64,000 nucleotides of DNA. Source: Burhinus oedicnemus. Its lineage: Eukaryota; Chordata; Aves; Charadriiformes; Burhinidae. Under the pieces are notes generated by a model. It ran no database searches, had not been told where the DNA came from, and worked only from the letters and a program-made list of their open reading frames with translations. A program made the position numbers and the translations under genes. Positions 40,010 to 53,300 of the stretch are shown here, piece after piece. The stretch lies in NCBI GenBank assembly GCA_008921705.1, contig VFFE01006705.1, forward strand, positions 126,077 to 190,076. The letters run 5' to 3'. Position 1 is the first letter of the stretch. The number at the start of each line of letters is the position of its first letter.

Positions 40010-40984
40010 GGGGGACAGGAGGTAGGACGAAATGCCATGGGGAGATGTGGGGAGGAGGCAATAGCATACAGAGCAGCCGCAAAAGTGAGGGCAGGTTGCA
40101 GTGCAGCCTCCCACGTGGTTATCAAGAAGTTGCAGTGTGGAAGAAGGTGGAGAGAAGGAGGGGGAGAGGAGAGAGCTCTTCTCTTCCCCATCACCTACAG
40201 ATGAGGAAAACATTGCTCAAATACGCACAAGCGAGAGAGTGACATGAAAAATGATTCACTTGAAGCCCAGTTCAGAGGCAGTGCTTGGGTTGAAAGCTCC
40301 CTCATCTTAGCAAGGTTGAGACTTCTCAGTAGCATGTCACCATGACCTGTGGCAGTTTTCCCTCCCCATTCTCACCCTGTACTGGCTACTGGCTCCAATT
40401 GCTTGGGAGATGCACATATATCTTTCATCTGTACAAATATATGAGTGGGGTCTGTCCTTGTTCAGAGTGACTGCAGCCACATGGCAGCCCCTCTCAGTAC
40501 GTACTGCCCTGGGCTGTAGGTCACATAAGCCTTGCTGAGCTCAGAGCACAGCAGAGTTCCCTTACGTGCAAAAGCCTCTGCAAACACACTTCAGTACAGT
40601 GCTTGGAAAAAATATGCTGGTGCATCCAGACCAAGAGTTGCCTGTAATGAAGGAGATCAGACAGCAGTGCAAGCATTGAAGAGTACAGATACTGGGAGCA
40701 GAAGGAATCCATAGAGTGAACAATGAAAAAAACTAAGATGACAAAAAATTGGGGCAGCATACTGTGCTAGTTAAGTGAGAGACCCTGAGGCCTTGGGATT
40801 TGTTTTGCAAAGGAAATAGTGGAAATACTGGCACTTGAGATGTTTAAAATGGGATGTGGAAAAACCTCTACTGAGAATGTGTGTGGGGATCAGTTGTGTG
40901 AGATGTCCTGACATTTTTTTTTTTTTTTTTTTTTTTTTAAGTTAACCTTTCCAAACTCTAAATCATGCCAAAATCGAGAGCTTT
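40010..40984. other. Intergenic / possible distal FAM83F 3' UTR
   Basis: No gene is recognised. It contains a 25-T run at 40914-40938 just left of an old CR1 copy. Confidence 0.5.
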
Positions 40985-41545
40985 GATCCATAAGAAGCGC
41001 TGCATGCCATCACACCAAAGACCATCTAATCTGCTATCCTGTCTCTGAGGATGGCCAGTAACAGGTGATCACAGAAGCATAAAATATAAAGCTTGTATAC
41101 AGAGGTCTTTCTCTGTTCCAGCAGTCTATGAAGTTTCTGAACTGGCAGTTCCTTCTGGGCCTGGCCTTAATGAATGCATTTAGTCCCTTTTTAAAAATCC
41201 TTTTCTACTTTTGGCCTCCACGGTGTTCTGTAGCAATGAACCCTGAGTTCATTGTGTGGTATGAAAAAGAACTCTTTTCAGGCTGTTTTAATGGTTTTCT
41301 TGATGATTTCATTGAGTGACCCTAATTCTTACGCTGTCAGATGTTGTGATGACCACCTCTATTCCTTGTCTCCTTGCTGCTTGTGATTTTACAGACCTAT
41401 ATCATACGTGTCCTCAGTCACCACTTTTTCCAAGTTGCAGGTTCATGGTATACGTAGCTATTCATTATGTGCGACCTGTTTGACACCTCTGTCCTCTTGT
41501 TCGCTGGCCCTTTTCCAGTTCTACCCACTAACAGAGAAGCAGATT
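40985..41545 (-). mobile_element. Ancient CR1 LINE 3' fragment, antisense
   Basis: Read on the + strand, this follows the complement of a reptile/bird-type CR1 3' end in order: CCATAAGAAGCG, ACCAAAGACCATCTAATCTG, TATCCTGTCTCTGAGGATGGCC, CTTTTGGCCTCCACGG, ATTTCATTGAGTGACCCTA, TTTACAGACCTATATCAT, TTTTTCCAAG and GGCCCTTTTCCAG. It is strongly diverged and interrupted. The element's 3' end is at the left. It belongs to an older subfamily than the copy at 1-981. Confidence 0.75.
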
Positions 41546-44500
41546 AGTTTTGTTTCTTTAGTGTGTGGATTGATGTTTCACTCTGCTTTCTTGCCATCTA
41601 AATTACATACTGTGCTGTCATAAATAAGCCCTCTTGTGATACCTAAGAAAAATAAATCCTAATTGTAAGTAGACACCTGAAAACTAACATACCTACTTGC
41701 CAAAAAACTATTCAGACATCAGAAAAACACAGGTTTAGTTTTCTTTCTTTTTGTTTAGAGAAACCATTTGGGTTTGTCACTGCACAAGGAATTCACAGCA
41801 AAGGCAACTGCTGCACTCCCAACACAGAACAAGCTGTTCCAAAGATTCTCCTAGGTACTGGGTTGCAGTAATGGTTGTTACACTGAAACAGCTGCCTGTA
41901 GCTGATGATAAAATATGATTGATTGATTGATTGATTGATTAACTGCCTTTCCTGGAAGTGTATTTAACTTGAATGGCAAGCAGGTCTGCTTTACTCTTGA
42001 GTTTACCCTGCAGAATGTCTTAAGATCATAAAATACCAAAGGTATTGTGCCCTCTGTTAAACGTACTCATCCTCACTCAGTGGGTTAAATGCTTGCTACT
42101 TTATATAGCTATTCTATATAGCCTTCTGGGAACAAGCTGTAGTTTTACAGCTGGGTCTGTCAGCTGCTATTATCAGCAGTGTTTTATAAAATTGTTCCTG
42201 GTAACGGGAGAAAAAAGGTGTTCGAAATGACACCATCACTTGGACATAGAAGTAACTTAATACATGAGTTAACCTGTTGGTTTCAGGTGTACTGCTCATA
42301 TGCCAAAAACTACTTGCTGTATGTTTATAGGATTGTCTAAAATGGCTTGATTTTGCCATACTGCCGTTATTCTCCAGACGTTTGTGAGATTTTTTTTTTT
42401 CTCTCTTTGTATTTATTTCACTTTGTTAGCAAAGATCAGAGATAAATTTATCAGGCCAACATTGTTCCACTTTTTGTTCTGATAAGAACATTGTCATCTG
42501 GTGCTTCCTTGTTCTCCCAGACTTTTAAAATATTTATTTATTTTTAAATTGTGCAATAGGTTAATTAACTAATTAGTACCATGTTAATATATATGGTCAG
42601 GTTTTCCAGGAAGTCCTCTATCTCTTTGTTTTTATGTCTTTGTTGCTTCATCTTGGGTGGAGTGACTTCACAAATAGTCCAAGAGGCTGATCTCACTTGC
42701 CCTTCCTTTCCTTCTGTGCTTGCTTATGAACATGCTTTACTTTCCCTTTCCTATGATGGATGTGAGAGCACTTTTCTTTAACCTTGTCAACTAACAAGAT
42801 CTCCCTTCCAGTGAGAGTCTCATCTGTTGTTTGCTTTCTGTTTTGTTGCCACACCAGTTCCTGAAAGGTAGTGTTCACGTGTTTTTTTAATTCCTTCCCC
42901 TGTCACAGAAGTTGAGTCTCATGCCTTGGCTCCAGGGGCTAGTAGAATTCCTTAGGCTTACCACGCACTGTTTAATTACTTAATTTGAGAGAGCAAACTT
43001 GCTTTCTTGCATGATATGAATCTGCTCCTTAAACTCAGTGTGACTCTTTGGGGATGCATGCAGCCTTACTGATCCAGAGTGGATGTTTCAGACTCTGGTG
43101 GAACTTGTTCTTCCCTGAAGATAAGATCAGCTGAACTTGGACTATTTGGCTGCTCCTATGGCAACAGATCTGAGTCTGGGTGAGGTGACCACATCTATTT
43201 TTACTAGTTTTGCTAATTGTGGTTCTTGATGAGTGCTAGAAACCTGAGGCTGTGACCTGTAAAATGAATCTCTATCACTCTCCAGATAAAATGTGGTTGA
43301 TGGTGCTGGGGGGCAGAGGGGCAAGGAGCAGTGGTTATGAATTCTGTTGGAAGTCTGCTAGCGGAGGCTGAAGGTACAGCAGTACCTACAGCAGTCTTCA
43401 AATAAGCAATCATTTGCTCCTTGCCCAAGATGCCACCTCTTGCAACCAAGTCACTAACCTCCCAAGGGGGGCGGGAAGGATGGGAGACATTTGTTGTTCT
43501 GTTGCTATTTTAAAGAACAAGATTAGCTCTCTTTGGCATTTGTGTTGTGACCCTGGACAATCCCAAAAGGATGCCTGTTCTCCAGATCTTGTTTACTCTT
43601 TGGCTTGTCAGCCCAGGTTTGCTGATCCATGTGGTGTACCATGGGGCCTTCGCTTGTGGTCCTGGTTTTGGACAGAGAGTAACGAAGCTGGGGCTCACAG
43701 CTCTTTCTTTCTAGCGTGAAATGGTGAGTGGTTCTGAATGAGCCTCTTGGCTAATGCGTGCCTTCTGGGTTTCTTTTGGTATGCATTTGTATATTTAATG
43801 TATGCGTGTCCAGTGAGTTATGCTGGAGACCTTTTCTAAGTCAAACAAATAAACTCTTTACTATGTTACATTCAGATAGTTTTGTTCATTGGTGTCGCTT
43901 TTAATTTCTCAGCTACAGTTCCTGGGTTTGGGGAATTTTTCTGTTTATTTGTCAGGAACCTGTACTGTCTGGATTACAGCAGGTTTCTGTGTAATACATG
44001 AACATCTTTGGCCAACGTTTGGTGGCGCATGTTAAAAGATGTGTGGGCAGCTAAACTCCCCACAAGTACAGTGTCACATGGCTTTGAGTACCTTGAAAGA
44101 GACTAATTCGTTCCTGCTTTCTTGTTGCTGGAGTAGGCTGTAGCAGCTGTCCACTTCAGTTTTTCTTTATTTTCTTTATTTTTTACTACTGCTCGCTTTG
44201 CGGCTGAACTGTATCTTGCTGCAGCTATAACTGCATCTGACAAAGTGCCACCTCTGTTTCCCTTTCCATCTTTCTTATATAATTTGTACCCATCAGCAAT
44301 GACATTTCATTTATGAAACTGAGTCCCTCTGCTACATTTCAGTTTTACCTGGTACAATGTAATCCTTGACATTTAAGTAACTCCCAAGCTCTTGTTTCCC
44401 ATGCTCCCTTTGTTTGTGTATACAAAAGCCCATTTTAAAATTCCTGACCATGTTTCAGAATAAATCCAGCCTCTATTTTACTTTTGGGCATTAAGGTACA

Positions 44501-47193
44501 TAAAAAAGTATTTGCAGTAAACAAAATCTTTGTTTTTCAGTGTTTAAAGTCCACATAGCAATTGCATTCATAGCATTTAAGAGGAGTCTGTCTAATCCAA
44601 GCTTGTTTCACAGGGTATGTCAGGACTCTGTGGATTCTGAGCCTCTTTTCTTCATAGTATTAGCACTGACATCGCTTTCTGCCTTTTCTTTTTCTGGACT
44701 TGTTTTAGGGAGGTTCTCCAAGAAAGTCAGAGAAATTTGTCCTTCCCTTTGCTTCGCTGCTGCTTTAATATTACACTTTTCTCTTCTTTCTTGACACTTT
44801 TGTCTGTGTTTTTTTAAAATCAGAGAGCAGTCCAGGAATGAATGACCTCTTAGTGTCCCTAGACCTTAGGTCCCCTGTCCCTAGCCTGTGAAAGAAATGC
44901 AAATGTGGGAATCCTCATTAATAAGCAAGGCTCAGGAAAAGCACAATCAGTGACTGTAGGAACTATGTTGGAAGAGAAACCTATGGATGGAGATGAAATG
45001 GTAAGGCTTTTATGCATGTAGCAAGGCTGGCAGATGTTGACCTAACTCTTTGCACAACACCTATTTCTGATTTTTCTTGCAAGTCTGGGCATGTATACTT
45101 GGGGAGGTAGGGTACAGAAAACCACAGTGTAACATACAGCACCCCAGCTACTCCATTCTCACTCCTAATGTGGGCAAATTTGAGTGCTTTTCAGCAAGGT
45201 AGGCAAGTAAGGGACGGTAGCTGAGAAATGTCTGCACAAGAAGGTTGGGGCAGTGTAGCTGGTGCATCCTAAATATATAACATAATGTGTCGATATCTCA
45301 AGTTTTGGAGATGTTTCTAATCCTGCTTCTTGCTCCCTTTCCAGCCTGTCTGTCTGCAGTATCAACTTCTGCCTTTTCATCTGATTTGTTAGGTTTTGTT
45401 TTCTTTTGCTAAAACATTAGGTATGTTACTTGTAGGAGAACTATAAGCATAAAAGAGTCCTGCCTGTCTCAGGTAGAAAGCAGCAACTTCTAGAAGATGG
45501 GGAGGACAGAAAGTCATGATTTTATAGACACTGCATATGTGAAATTGCACATAACCAGGAAAACACAAACAAAAGAATTTGTGTAGAAAGCAGAGAAGCG
45601 AAGTACAACATTTGAATAATGAGGATTGTAGCTATTATAGAGGGACTAAAACCTAGAACATAAAAATGAGAGCTGATTTTAATGGATATACATACAGTAG
45701 CATAGGGAAGGATCAGGGAGGTCAGATTAAGGACATTTTCCGTTTGTGAGTATTGACTGCGTTCAGGGGGTCCTTTGCCTTTTTAATTTATTTAAATCAA
45801 AAAAGTAGCAAATATCCAGTATGCAAGAGAGAAAAGTATGTTGCACCAGTGGGCTATGGACCGATCAGCATTTTGCATGGGCGCAGGGGTGGATTTGGTA
45901 CATGCCTGCTGTGGGCTGTGTTTCTTCAGCTATTTGATTTACCAGACTGGAATGGCTGTTACAGGAAGGATATTGCTTTCTGCAATTGGACCAAGAGCTG
46001 ATCAGTTGCTGGATGGAGCGCTAATATCAAGGCTCTCCAGCCTTTGTCCTGTGACAGGTGTTGTGCCCTTTTAAATAAAAGTGCCCAAAGCAGTACTCAC
46101 AAGCCAAGGGCTAAGACACACGAGCTAAATGAACATGAGAACATGGGGTGTCAAAGAAATAGAAACACTTCTGCGAGATCCGCCTCCTTGTGATATGGCT
46201 GGTGGGACGCACTGGTCTGTGCTTCCCCTGAACTGGCTACAGACTAATGGTAGGATGGAGAATGGAGTGGGGGAAGAGCAGACGAGAGCAGGCTGCTTGC
46301 TCTGGAGCTGGATCCTACCCCAGGCAGAAAAAACAAAGGCGGTTTTGCAGGCCAACAGGGTGTGTGGGATAGGAATGTCAGTTGTCTGTATCTGCAGAAC
46401 TGCAGCAGCCCAGGTCTGGGGTTTTGCACGCTTGGGATTGTGAAGAATATAAATGTTATACCTGAGTGTTTATGTAGGCAGACCCTTGTGTCTGAGGTTC
46501 CCCCTAGGACACATGAAAAGGTGTAAGTGCTGATGCTTAGTTATAAAGGGCAGATCCATACTTGCCCCTTCTTGTGTTGTTTGGTGGGTGTTGTGCTTAA
46601 GAAACGTGGGGGGTATTTTATTATCATCATCATGCTCTGGCTTTTCTGAAACTTCAGTCCTACAGCAAGCAATAAGGAACTTCCAGGTAGCTGGGATCTA
46701 ACTTCTGTGGAGGGGACACTTCCACAAAGAAAGATAATTAAAAGGAAAAGCTAGCTCCCTGAGAAATTACAGTATATTTGGTGAAACTGCGAAATCTCAA
46801 GGTGGAGATGCTAGACAACCTTGGGAAAAGGGCATTTACCTCAAGTGTTTGAAAAGAAAAGCTATTTAAACTTTGAAAGAGCTATTGGTTTTATTGTTGC
46901 AATATTTATGATCCTCTCTTTATAGGTCATGCAACCATTTCCTTAGTTATCCTTAATCTCCTACTAGAAATTCTTTCCCTTAGCTGGCAGTCCCCTTGTG
47001 CTGAGCACTTGCACTGCAGAAACAGAAAATAGCAAGTCTAAACAAAGTGGGATCATTTATAGTTGTCTTGCTAAGTGCACAACACATCTGCAAAAGGATC
47101 AGTTGCTCTGATTTAGCATGGCCATTAGTGACATTTTGCTGCCACTGAAAGGAAGGAAATGGCTCTGTTTAGTGTCCTGAGGTATAACTGCAA
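41546..47193. other. Intergenic DNA between FAM83F and TNRC6B
   Basis: No gene is recognised on either strand. A fine-looking pyrimidine-rich acceptor at about 41758 opens a 37-codon frame, but it matches nothing in FAM83F and lacks a CAAX end. Otherwise the stretch has T-rich patches and a microsatellite. Confidence 0.5.
41917..41940 (+). repeat. (GATT)6 microsatellite
   Basis: Six perfect tetranucleotide units. Confidence 0.95.
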
Positions 47194-47345
47194 TAATCAT
47201 AGACATTAGAAATGGAAAAGGCCACTAGGTCACCTGGTCCATTGCCCCAGTACAATGCAAGCAATTCACCAATGTACCTTCTTTAGGACTTGGTGTTATT
47301 CTACCACTTGTTTGAGATTCTCCTTCACAGTCTAATAAATCTCAT
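47194..47345 (-). mobile_element. Ancient CR1 LINE 3' end fragment, antisense
   Basis: The + strand shows AATCATAGACATTAGAAATGG, then AAAAGGCCACTAGGTCACCTGGTCCATTGCCCC. This is the complement of the CR1 3' end, usually read as 'atcatagaat...ggttggaa...gacctc...ggtcatctagtccaa'. The copy is short and diverged, and its right end is uncertain. Confidence 0.6.
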
Positions 47346-50300
47346 AGGAAGGAAGTTAAAAAATAACTTTTTTGAGAGGTACAGTAGGTAGAAATTCTGA
47401 CAGGCATTGCAGTGAAAGAATGACCCGTCTCCTGGTTTATCGAAGTATCTGCTATTGCCCTTTCACAATGAGAACACTGTAATATATTCACTTCCTTTGT
47501 TCTGTATTTATGACTGCAGCATATCAATAAATCATAAGTTTTCGGGAAGGAAAAGTTGGAGCGGTCTCTACTGGTTTCTCACCAATTTCCAAATCACTTT
47601 TAAAGACATTAATTCAGCTACAGAGCTAAAGTTATGCTTCTGCAAATCCAGATTAATTTCCCTGCACCCAATGGGGTTGTGCTGGATTTACACTGGAGTT
47701 ACTGACAGCACAGTATGACCAACAGCTTCCTGTTTGCATCCAAGGAGACAGACTCACCAGAACAAAGAGAGAGGCAGACAAGCACAGGCGCCAGCTACGG
47801 ATGCTGTACCCTGCAGCCAAAAGGAGGGTGGTGTTCCAGGCAGGCTCCATCTTGTTTCAAAATCTTCCATGTAAGTAGTGCTTAGTATAAGTAATTGGGA
47901 ATTCACCCATGCACAGCAGCGATGTTAACGTGAGGAAACCCTTGGAAACACTGTAGGGTCTTTGCACTGAATACTGCTGCAAAAGCAACTGCTGCAATAG
48001 AAGGTCTTCTGGAGGAGTTGGGCTCCCTTGATAAACACAGCCTCCCTGTTGTCTTGAACACAGCCCTGGTGTGGAATGTCTTAGACGAGTAGCTTAAATG
48101 TACATTTGCCGTGCTGTTTGTGCACTAGCACTACCCTGTTGAAGCAGGACCGTAGGTTACAATAGATCGCAGGGTTAGTTTAGGCTCTATAAGGTCCTAA
48201 ATGACCTTATCTAATCCAGCAGCAGAAATCAAGTGTGGTCCAAGCAGTGGAAGCAAACAGACTAGAACTGAGGGGCTGAGGGCTCTCGAGAGGGAATGCT
48301 TTCTTCTTAGCAAGGGCCTTTAATCCAGAACAGCAGTCATGAAAGAAAGAACATTTTGCTCACTTTCAGAAAAAAAGGAAGCAAGCCCCAACAAACTGTT
48401 GACTTTCCTCTAGCAAACTGGGAGTTGCATTAGGGCAGGATTAGGAGGAAACCCCTGGGGTTTTTGCTTCCTTTTTCCCAAGTGAGGGAGACAGAAGCTG
48501 GTGTTTTGAGAAGGGCTGTTTGCGCATGATAAAATCCACTGGAAGCCTGACTACCTTTCCTTCCTCATGCAAAACAAAACCAGCACAGTGGGCCAAGGTC
48601 TGCTGTAGCCCCTGAGCAAAGGAGCCTTCCTCCATTGGTGCCTGCATGCAGTTTATCGGTGTCTCCTAAGAGATCATCTCCCTGTACCAAGAGGTCTTAT
48701 AATCACTCCCAGGAGTTGGCCTACGGGCTTTGCCCACGCAGCCCCACCCTGAACTCCCAGCAGCAGATCCCGTGGCAGCCACAGGGAACCTGCTGGCAGG
48801 TTTCCACTAAGGAGGTGACACAGAAAGCTATACTCATGAACCTGGGTTTGACGTTGCTGCCAACCATTGCAGTAGAAGAGCTGGGACAGCAAGTGAGTCA
48901 TGGTGTTTGCAAGTAGTCAGGTTTGAGTAGTAAAGAAAAAACAGTTTGGCCCACCCAGCTTTGCTGTTTTTTGTTCCTGCAGCTACTGGAGGCAAAGTCA
49001 TGAGAATGGCTGCTGCTGCCTTCCTCAGGGCTGGCCAAACATCTCTCATGCGGGGTGACCCTGCGCCATTTTTTCTTCGTAGCTTCTTCTTTCTGGTACT
49101 CATATCCCATTGTCGCCATCAATCTTCCTTCTGCCTCTCCACACAGCTATCTCTGCAGGGTCTTTGCCAGGGACTCCCTGGAGCTGATCAGGGATGATGC
49201 AAGGGCGAGGAGGAGACTGCAGCTGATGAGCGCTCCGTGTGAGGGACAAAATACGCCCTTCTGTGTGCAACGCTGGCCCTAGATCCAAGAAACCTCCCAT
49301 ATAGCTTCCCACTCCCTGGCACCTAACATCTTTCCCACCATCATCCTCATTCTTCCTTGCACTGAGATTTTCAGTAACCACATTTTTTCACTGATCCCTG
49401 GTTTATGCTGTCTTTCAGCTGTTTTTATCCTCTGTCTTTCTTACTTACATGCTCCCTTCCTGAATTATTCTTACTTTCAGCCCTCAGGCCCTGCCACAAT
49501 TGACTCTGGGCCCCTTTGCAAGTGTCAGTAAACAGTCAAGTTAAACAACTTGGGGGTGGTGGTTTTTGAGGTTTGGGGGGTTTTTTGTTTTTTTTTAATA
49601 AAAAGGTAACTGTTATGCTTCCCCATCAAACACCAGTTTTGGGAACATTGGGGAGAAGAGGAAGCCTGTGAAGAGGGAATAATATAGCCACCATCCAAAG
49701 TGAGAGAGTTGAAAACAGTCAAATTGTAGCTGTAAATTCCTAATCAAAATTGACAGCAACTTCTGGGTTTTTTTTTTTCTTTTTCACCTGGGCTGCCTGA
49801 AGGAGGCACAATTTTCCACACGGTGGAAAAGGAAACTGATTTCCCTCCCCCCCTAGATTTTCTGCCCTGCATTCTGCACACTGCACCGTCCTGTCCTGCA
49901 GTAACTCCTCAGTCTACCCTCTGTTCTCCAGGCCTCACTCCTTGTTTTCTCGTATGTTTTTCTCGCAGAGTATTATTCCTGCTCACTATCTGTGTCCAGC
50001 TCACTAGACCAAAGAAGGGCAGCAGCTTCACTGATGAGTATTGCTTTCAGTCCTGCTGACAAGTGTGGACAGCCCTGCGCTTTTTTACTACGGACAGTCT
50101 CGCTTCCACAGGCTAAGGAGAAATGGCAGCCGTTCTGCTCGCTTTGATCTCATTAATAATAAGGGACAATGGGAGCCCTTTTGAATATGAGGAAAAAGCT
50201 TGAGTTAAAATAAAAAATTAAACAGCATGCCCAATTAATTAGAAGCACAGCAAAGCCTTGGAGAGCTGCCATCTTAAATTACTATACAGCTACAACTCCC

Positions 50301-53300
50301 AGAAAATAATAATAATAAATATATATATAATCATACGCTCCTGCTGTCCTAATAAGAGTTTGGGACAGAAGGTGGGGGCTTCCCCCAGGATCAGTATTGA
50401 CTGTACATGTGTGATATTATCAGATGTAGGTTCCTTATTTCCCTCTCACAAGTGCACAGGCATATACATATCCATAGTTCCTGTGGCATAGTGTGCCCTG
50501 CCCTCTTCTTTCTTCCCAACCTTATTCTTCTGTTGTGACGGGGCTGGTTGACATAAATTGGTACATAAATGAGCATTGCACGTGAAACTGGCTAACTTGG
50601 GAGAAAGAAAAACTCCAGTGTAGATCTGAACCTTGGAAAATGGAGGGAGAAAGTGCCTGTAGCAGTTACCCTAAGTCTAGCTGTAACATTCTAATGCGGT
50701 CCTGATGATGAAGGTGGACCTGTGACAATAAAATACTATAATTGCTTTTACACACCTATACTTCAGTTTTCATTTAGGTTCAGCTAAAGGTGACTCAGAA
50801 CAGTTTTGCACAGGCTGCTGCTGGTGTCGAGTATCACAGCTCTAACAGAGTTGGTGGAATGGGGAGGTTAAAAGGTAAATAAAATCTTGTCTGAAGAGCC
50901 AGATGACCTCTGTCCTCAGCATAACCGCTCCAGTGCTAGCCAATAATTCATATATGCACACTGGTTCGCTTTCAGCTCTGAAAGCACAAAGCAGGCATCT
51001 TCCCCTGCCAACACAGTGAAAAAATGGACAAAAAAGACTGTTTGGGTAAAAGAATACAGTATTATTCAAAACATTTTCCTAATTGCCTTTTTTTCCATTA
51101 AGAAAGCCCACATGTTAACATTGTTTTGCTGAAAATGGCAATATTTAAAATAGCTTCAAATAATGTTAATGAAGCATTGTTTTAATTTTGCCTCCAGGAA
51201 AAAAACCAAACCAAAATACTATTTTAAGTTGTTCTCTATTTAAGAACATTGCCATCATATTGGTAATTTTTTCCCTTTAGCTGCGGGCTGACAACCTTCT
51301 CTTTTCCCCTTTTCCTTCCAACAGTATTATGTGAGCACGACAGCACAACAAACTGAAACTTCTGCTAAGCACTTTGCCCAAGACATGCATAAACTGCTCT
51401 TGTTTCTATTGCAACTGCGTGTCTTTCTTGGCTATGACACATAAAAATAGGTAATGTCAAAATAACCCTATTAAGAACAGTTATAGATGTGAACACGTCT
51501 GACTGGGACTTTCAGCTCAGATCCTGAACACTAACAGTCATTAAGGATATTTTTTCACATTTTTTTGTAAAGCAGGAATGTGAAGGCTAATCACCTGACC
51601 AACGTACAAATTTGAAAATTACATTTGACATTATCTCCCTAATTTCCTCCTGCTATTTCATGTAATTCTAGTATTCATTACTTCATTTTTTTCCTTAAAT
51701 TGCTCTTTTGTGTTTGTTCTCTGCTGTTATAGGTGACCTAGAAAGGAAAAATTAATTGGGTTGATATCTGCTTTTCTCTATTTTAAATACAAATTCCTTT
51801 TTCCTGTCCCCATTTTTACAGCTCCCAGGCATACAAAGTATTACTTCCTCTCTCTCTTGCTTGTTCCCTGAAAAGCTACGTGAAGGATGCAGGAGAATGG
51901 TTGAGAAATCTCACTGCTCAACTGAAGAAACAGGAAATGCCAAATCCTTAGCGGATATCTTTTCTGAAAGTAGTTATTAGGATAAATACTTTTAAATAAG
52001 GATAATTGGTATTTTAAACGGTATCAAAAAGTTTCAAAATATTCATGTTTTATTCCTTTGATGTCATATGCCTGCTGAAGCTTCACTGAAGTCTTCTAGG
52101 AAAAGGATAGATAAAAAAGCAGCTTCCAGGGGAAAGAAATAAGAGAATAACCTAATCAGCCTTTCTTTATATATAACAAGAGAACATCAATTCTTTTATT
52201 ACTTTTTTACAAATCATCTTTTTAACAACAGCCACCTTCTTTTCCAGTGCTGTGTACATTTCAGTCACAGGTAAAGTACAGCATTATATCACACGTTAAA
52301 CACCACATTTCAACCCAAACACTTAAACATAATGCACCATAAAGAGCATCAGCATACATTTTACTGTGGCTTTCCAAATCTCTTAACTGAAATGCAGGTA
52401 ACTAACTGGTTACTTTCTGTGCCCACTAGATAGCTGCTGCTTAAAGTGTCTGAAGCAGAAAAAAGACAGGGTTAGCAAAGACTATTTTTCAGTATCAGTA
52501 GCTTATAGTGACTGACTATCCAGAGTCCATTCAGGTACATTACTTTAAAAAACTCAGTAAGCCTGTAAGAAAGATGTTATGGCACTGTTGGAAATAATCA
52601 ACCAGTGTCAGAGCTAAAAACCCCTGACTTTCCATTCCAGATACCAAAGCTGCTTCTAGTGGTTTGTCTCCTCTCATTCCTGCATTCAGAATTGTCCCAA
52701 GATGGCAGCACTCCTTGTCTGTTTAGAGAAGTCCCTTCATGCAACCTCTTCCTGTACTGCATCCCTGTCAGGTGCAGTATTATTTGTGTTTTTGATAGCA
52801 CAAATAAACTTTATTTTAAAAAAGAAGAGGCCATATATTTTCATGGCATAAGGAGGCGGGGTTGGAATAATTAAAAGGTTGTGGAACACTGAAGTGTTCA
52901 TCTCTCTCTCAGGCTACAGGCCCTGTGAGGTTTGATACTTCAAGACCTTTGCAGGCAGGGTCTCAGCCTGCTTCTGCAGAAGCTACAGGGAGCACATTCA
53001 TACTGTAGTGAGACCGTTCCTCTGAGCTTCAATTGTCTTTCATGTCAGTTGTCCACCAGAGTAAAGATCTTCCAACAGTCCTCACCCTGAAGAAGCCCAA
53101 CCTTTCCCAGCACCTGGAAAGGCACCATAGTGGCAGTGTAACACTGACATCCAGTGGATGAAAAAATGCAGTTTCACCAGCCAACCTGGTCCCATTGTTG
53201 GACAAAAGTAGCAATGGGGGAGGTAGAAAAAATAGGAAGAACTATTTTGCTCATAAGCATTTGGACTTTATGAGAGCCAAAAACTAGCCCAGGAGCTGTG

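Noticed and set aside
40820..40911. Alternative FAM83F last exon ending C-E-M-S
   Set aside because: It is in phase and ends in a CAAX-like motif, but the acceptor has no pyrimidine tract. Such ends arise by chance over many frames.
41760..41875. Strong-looking acceptor opening 37 codons in FAM83F phase
   Set aside because: The pyrimidine tract is good, but the product lacks a CAAX end and any similarity to FAM83F. An open frame of this length is expected by chance.
44824..44892. Alternative FAM83F last exon in matching phase, 22 residues ending PVPSL
   Set aside because: It fits the phase but has no CAAX end and lies 8.5 kb away. The exon at 36505 has a better acceptor and ends in CLLV.
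47653..47850. Minus-strand frame beginning with a hydrophobic, signal-peptide-like segment
   Set aside because: It is short and isolated, with no splice partners, promoter features or known motif.
49420..49530. Alternative FAM83F last exon ending C-K-C-Q
   Set aside because: It is in phase with a fair acceptor and a marginal CAAX end, but it lies 13 kb downstream with hydrophobic, unrelated residues. It is weaker than the exon at 36505.
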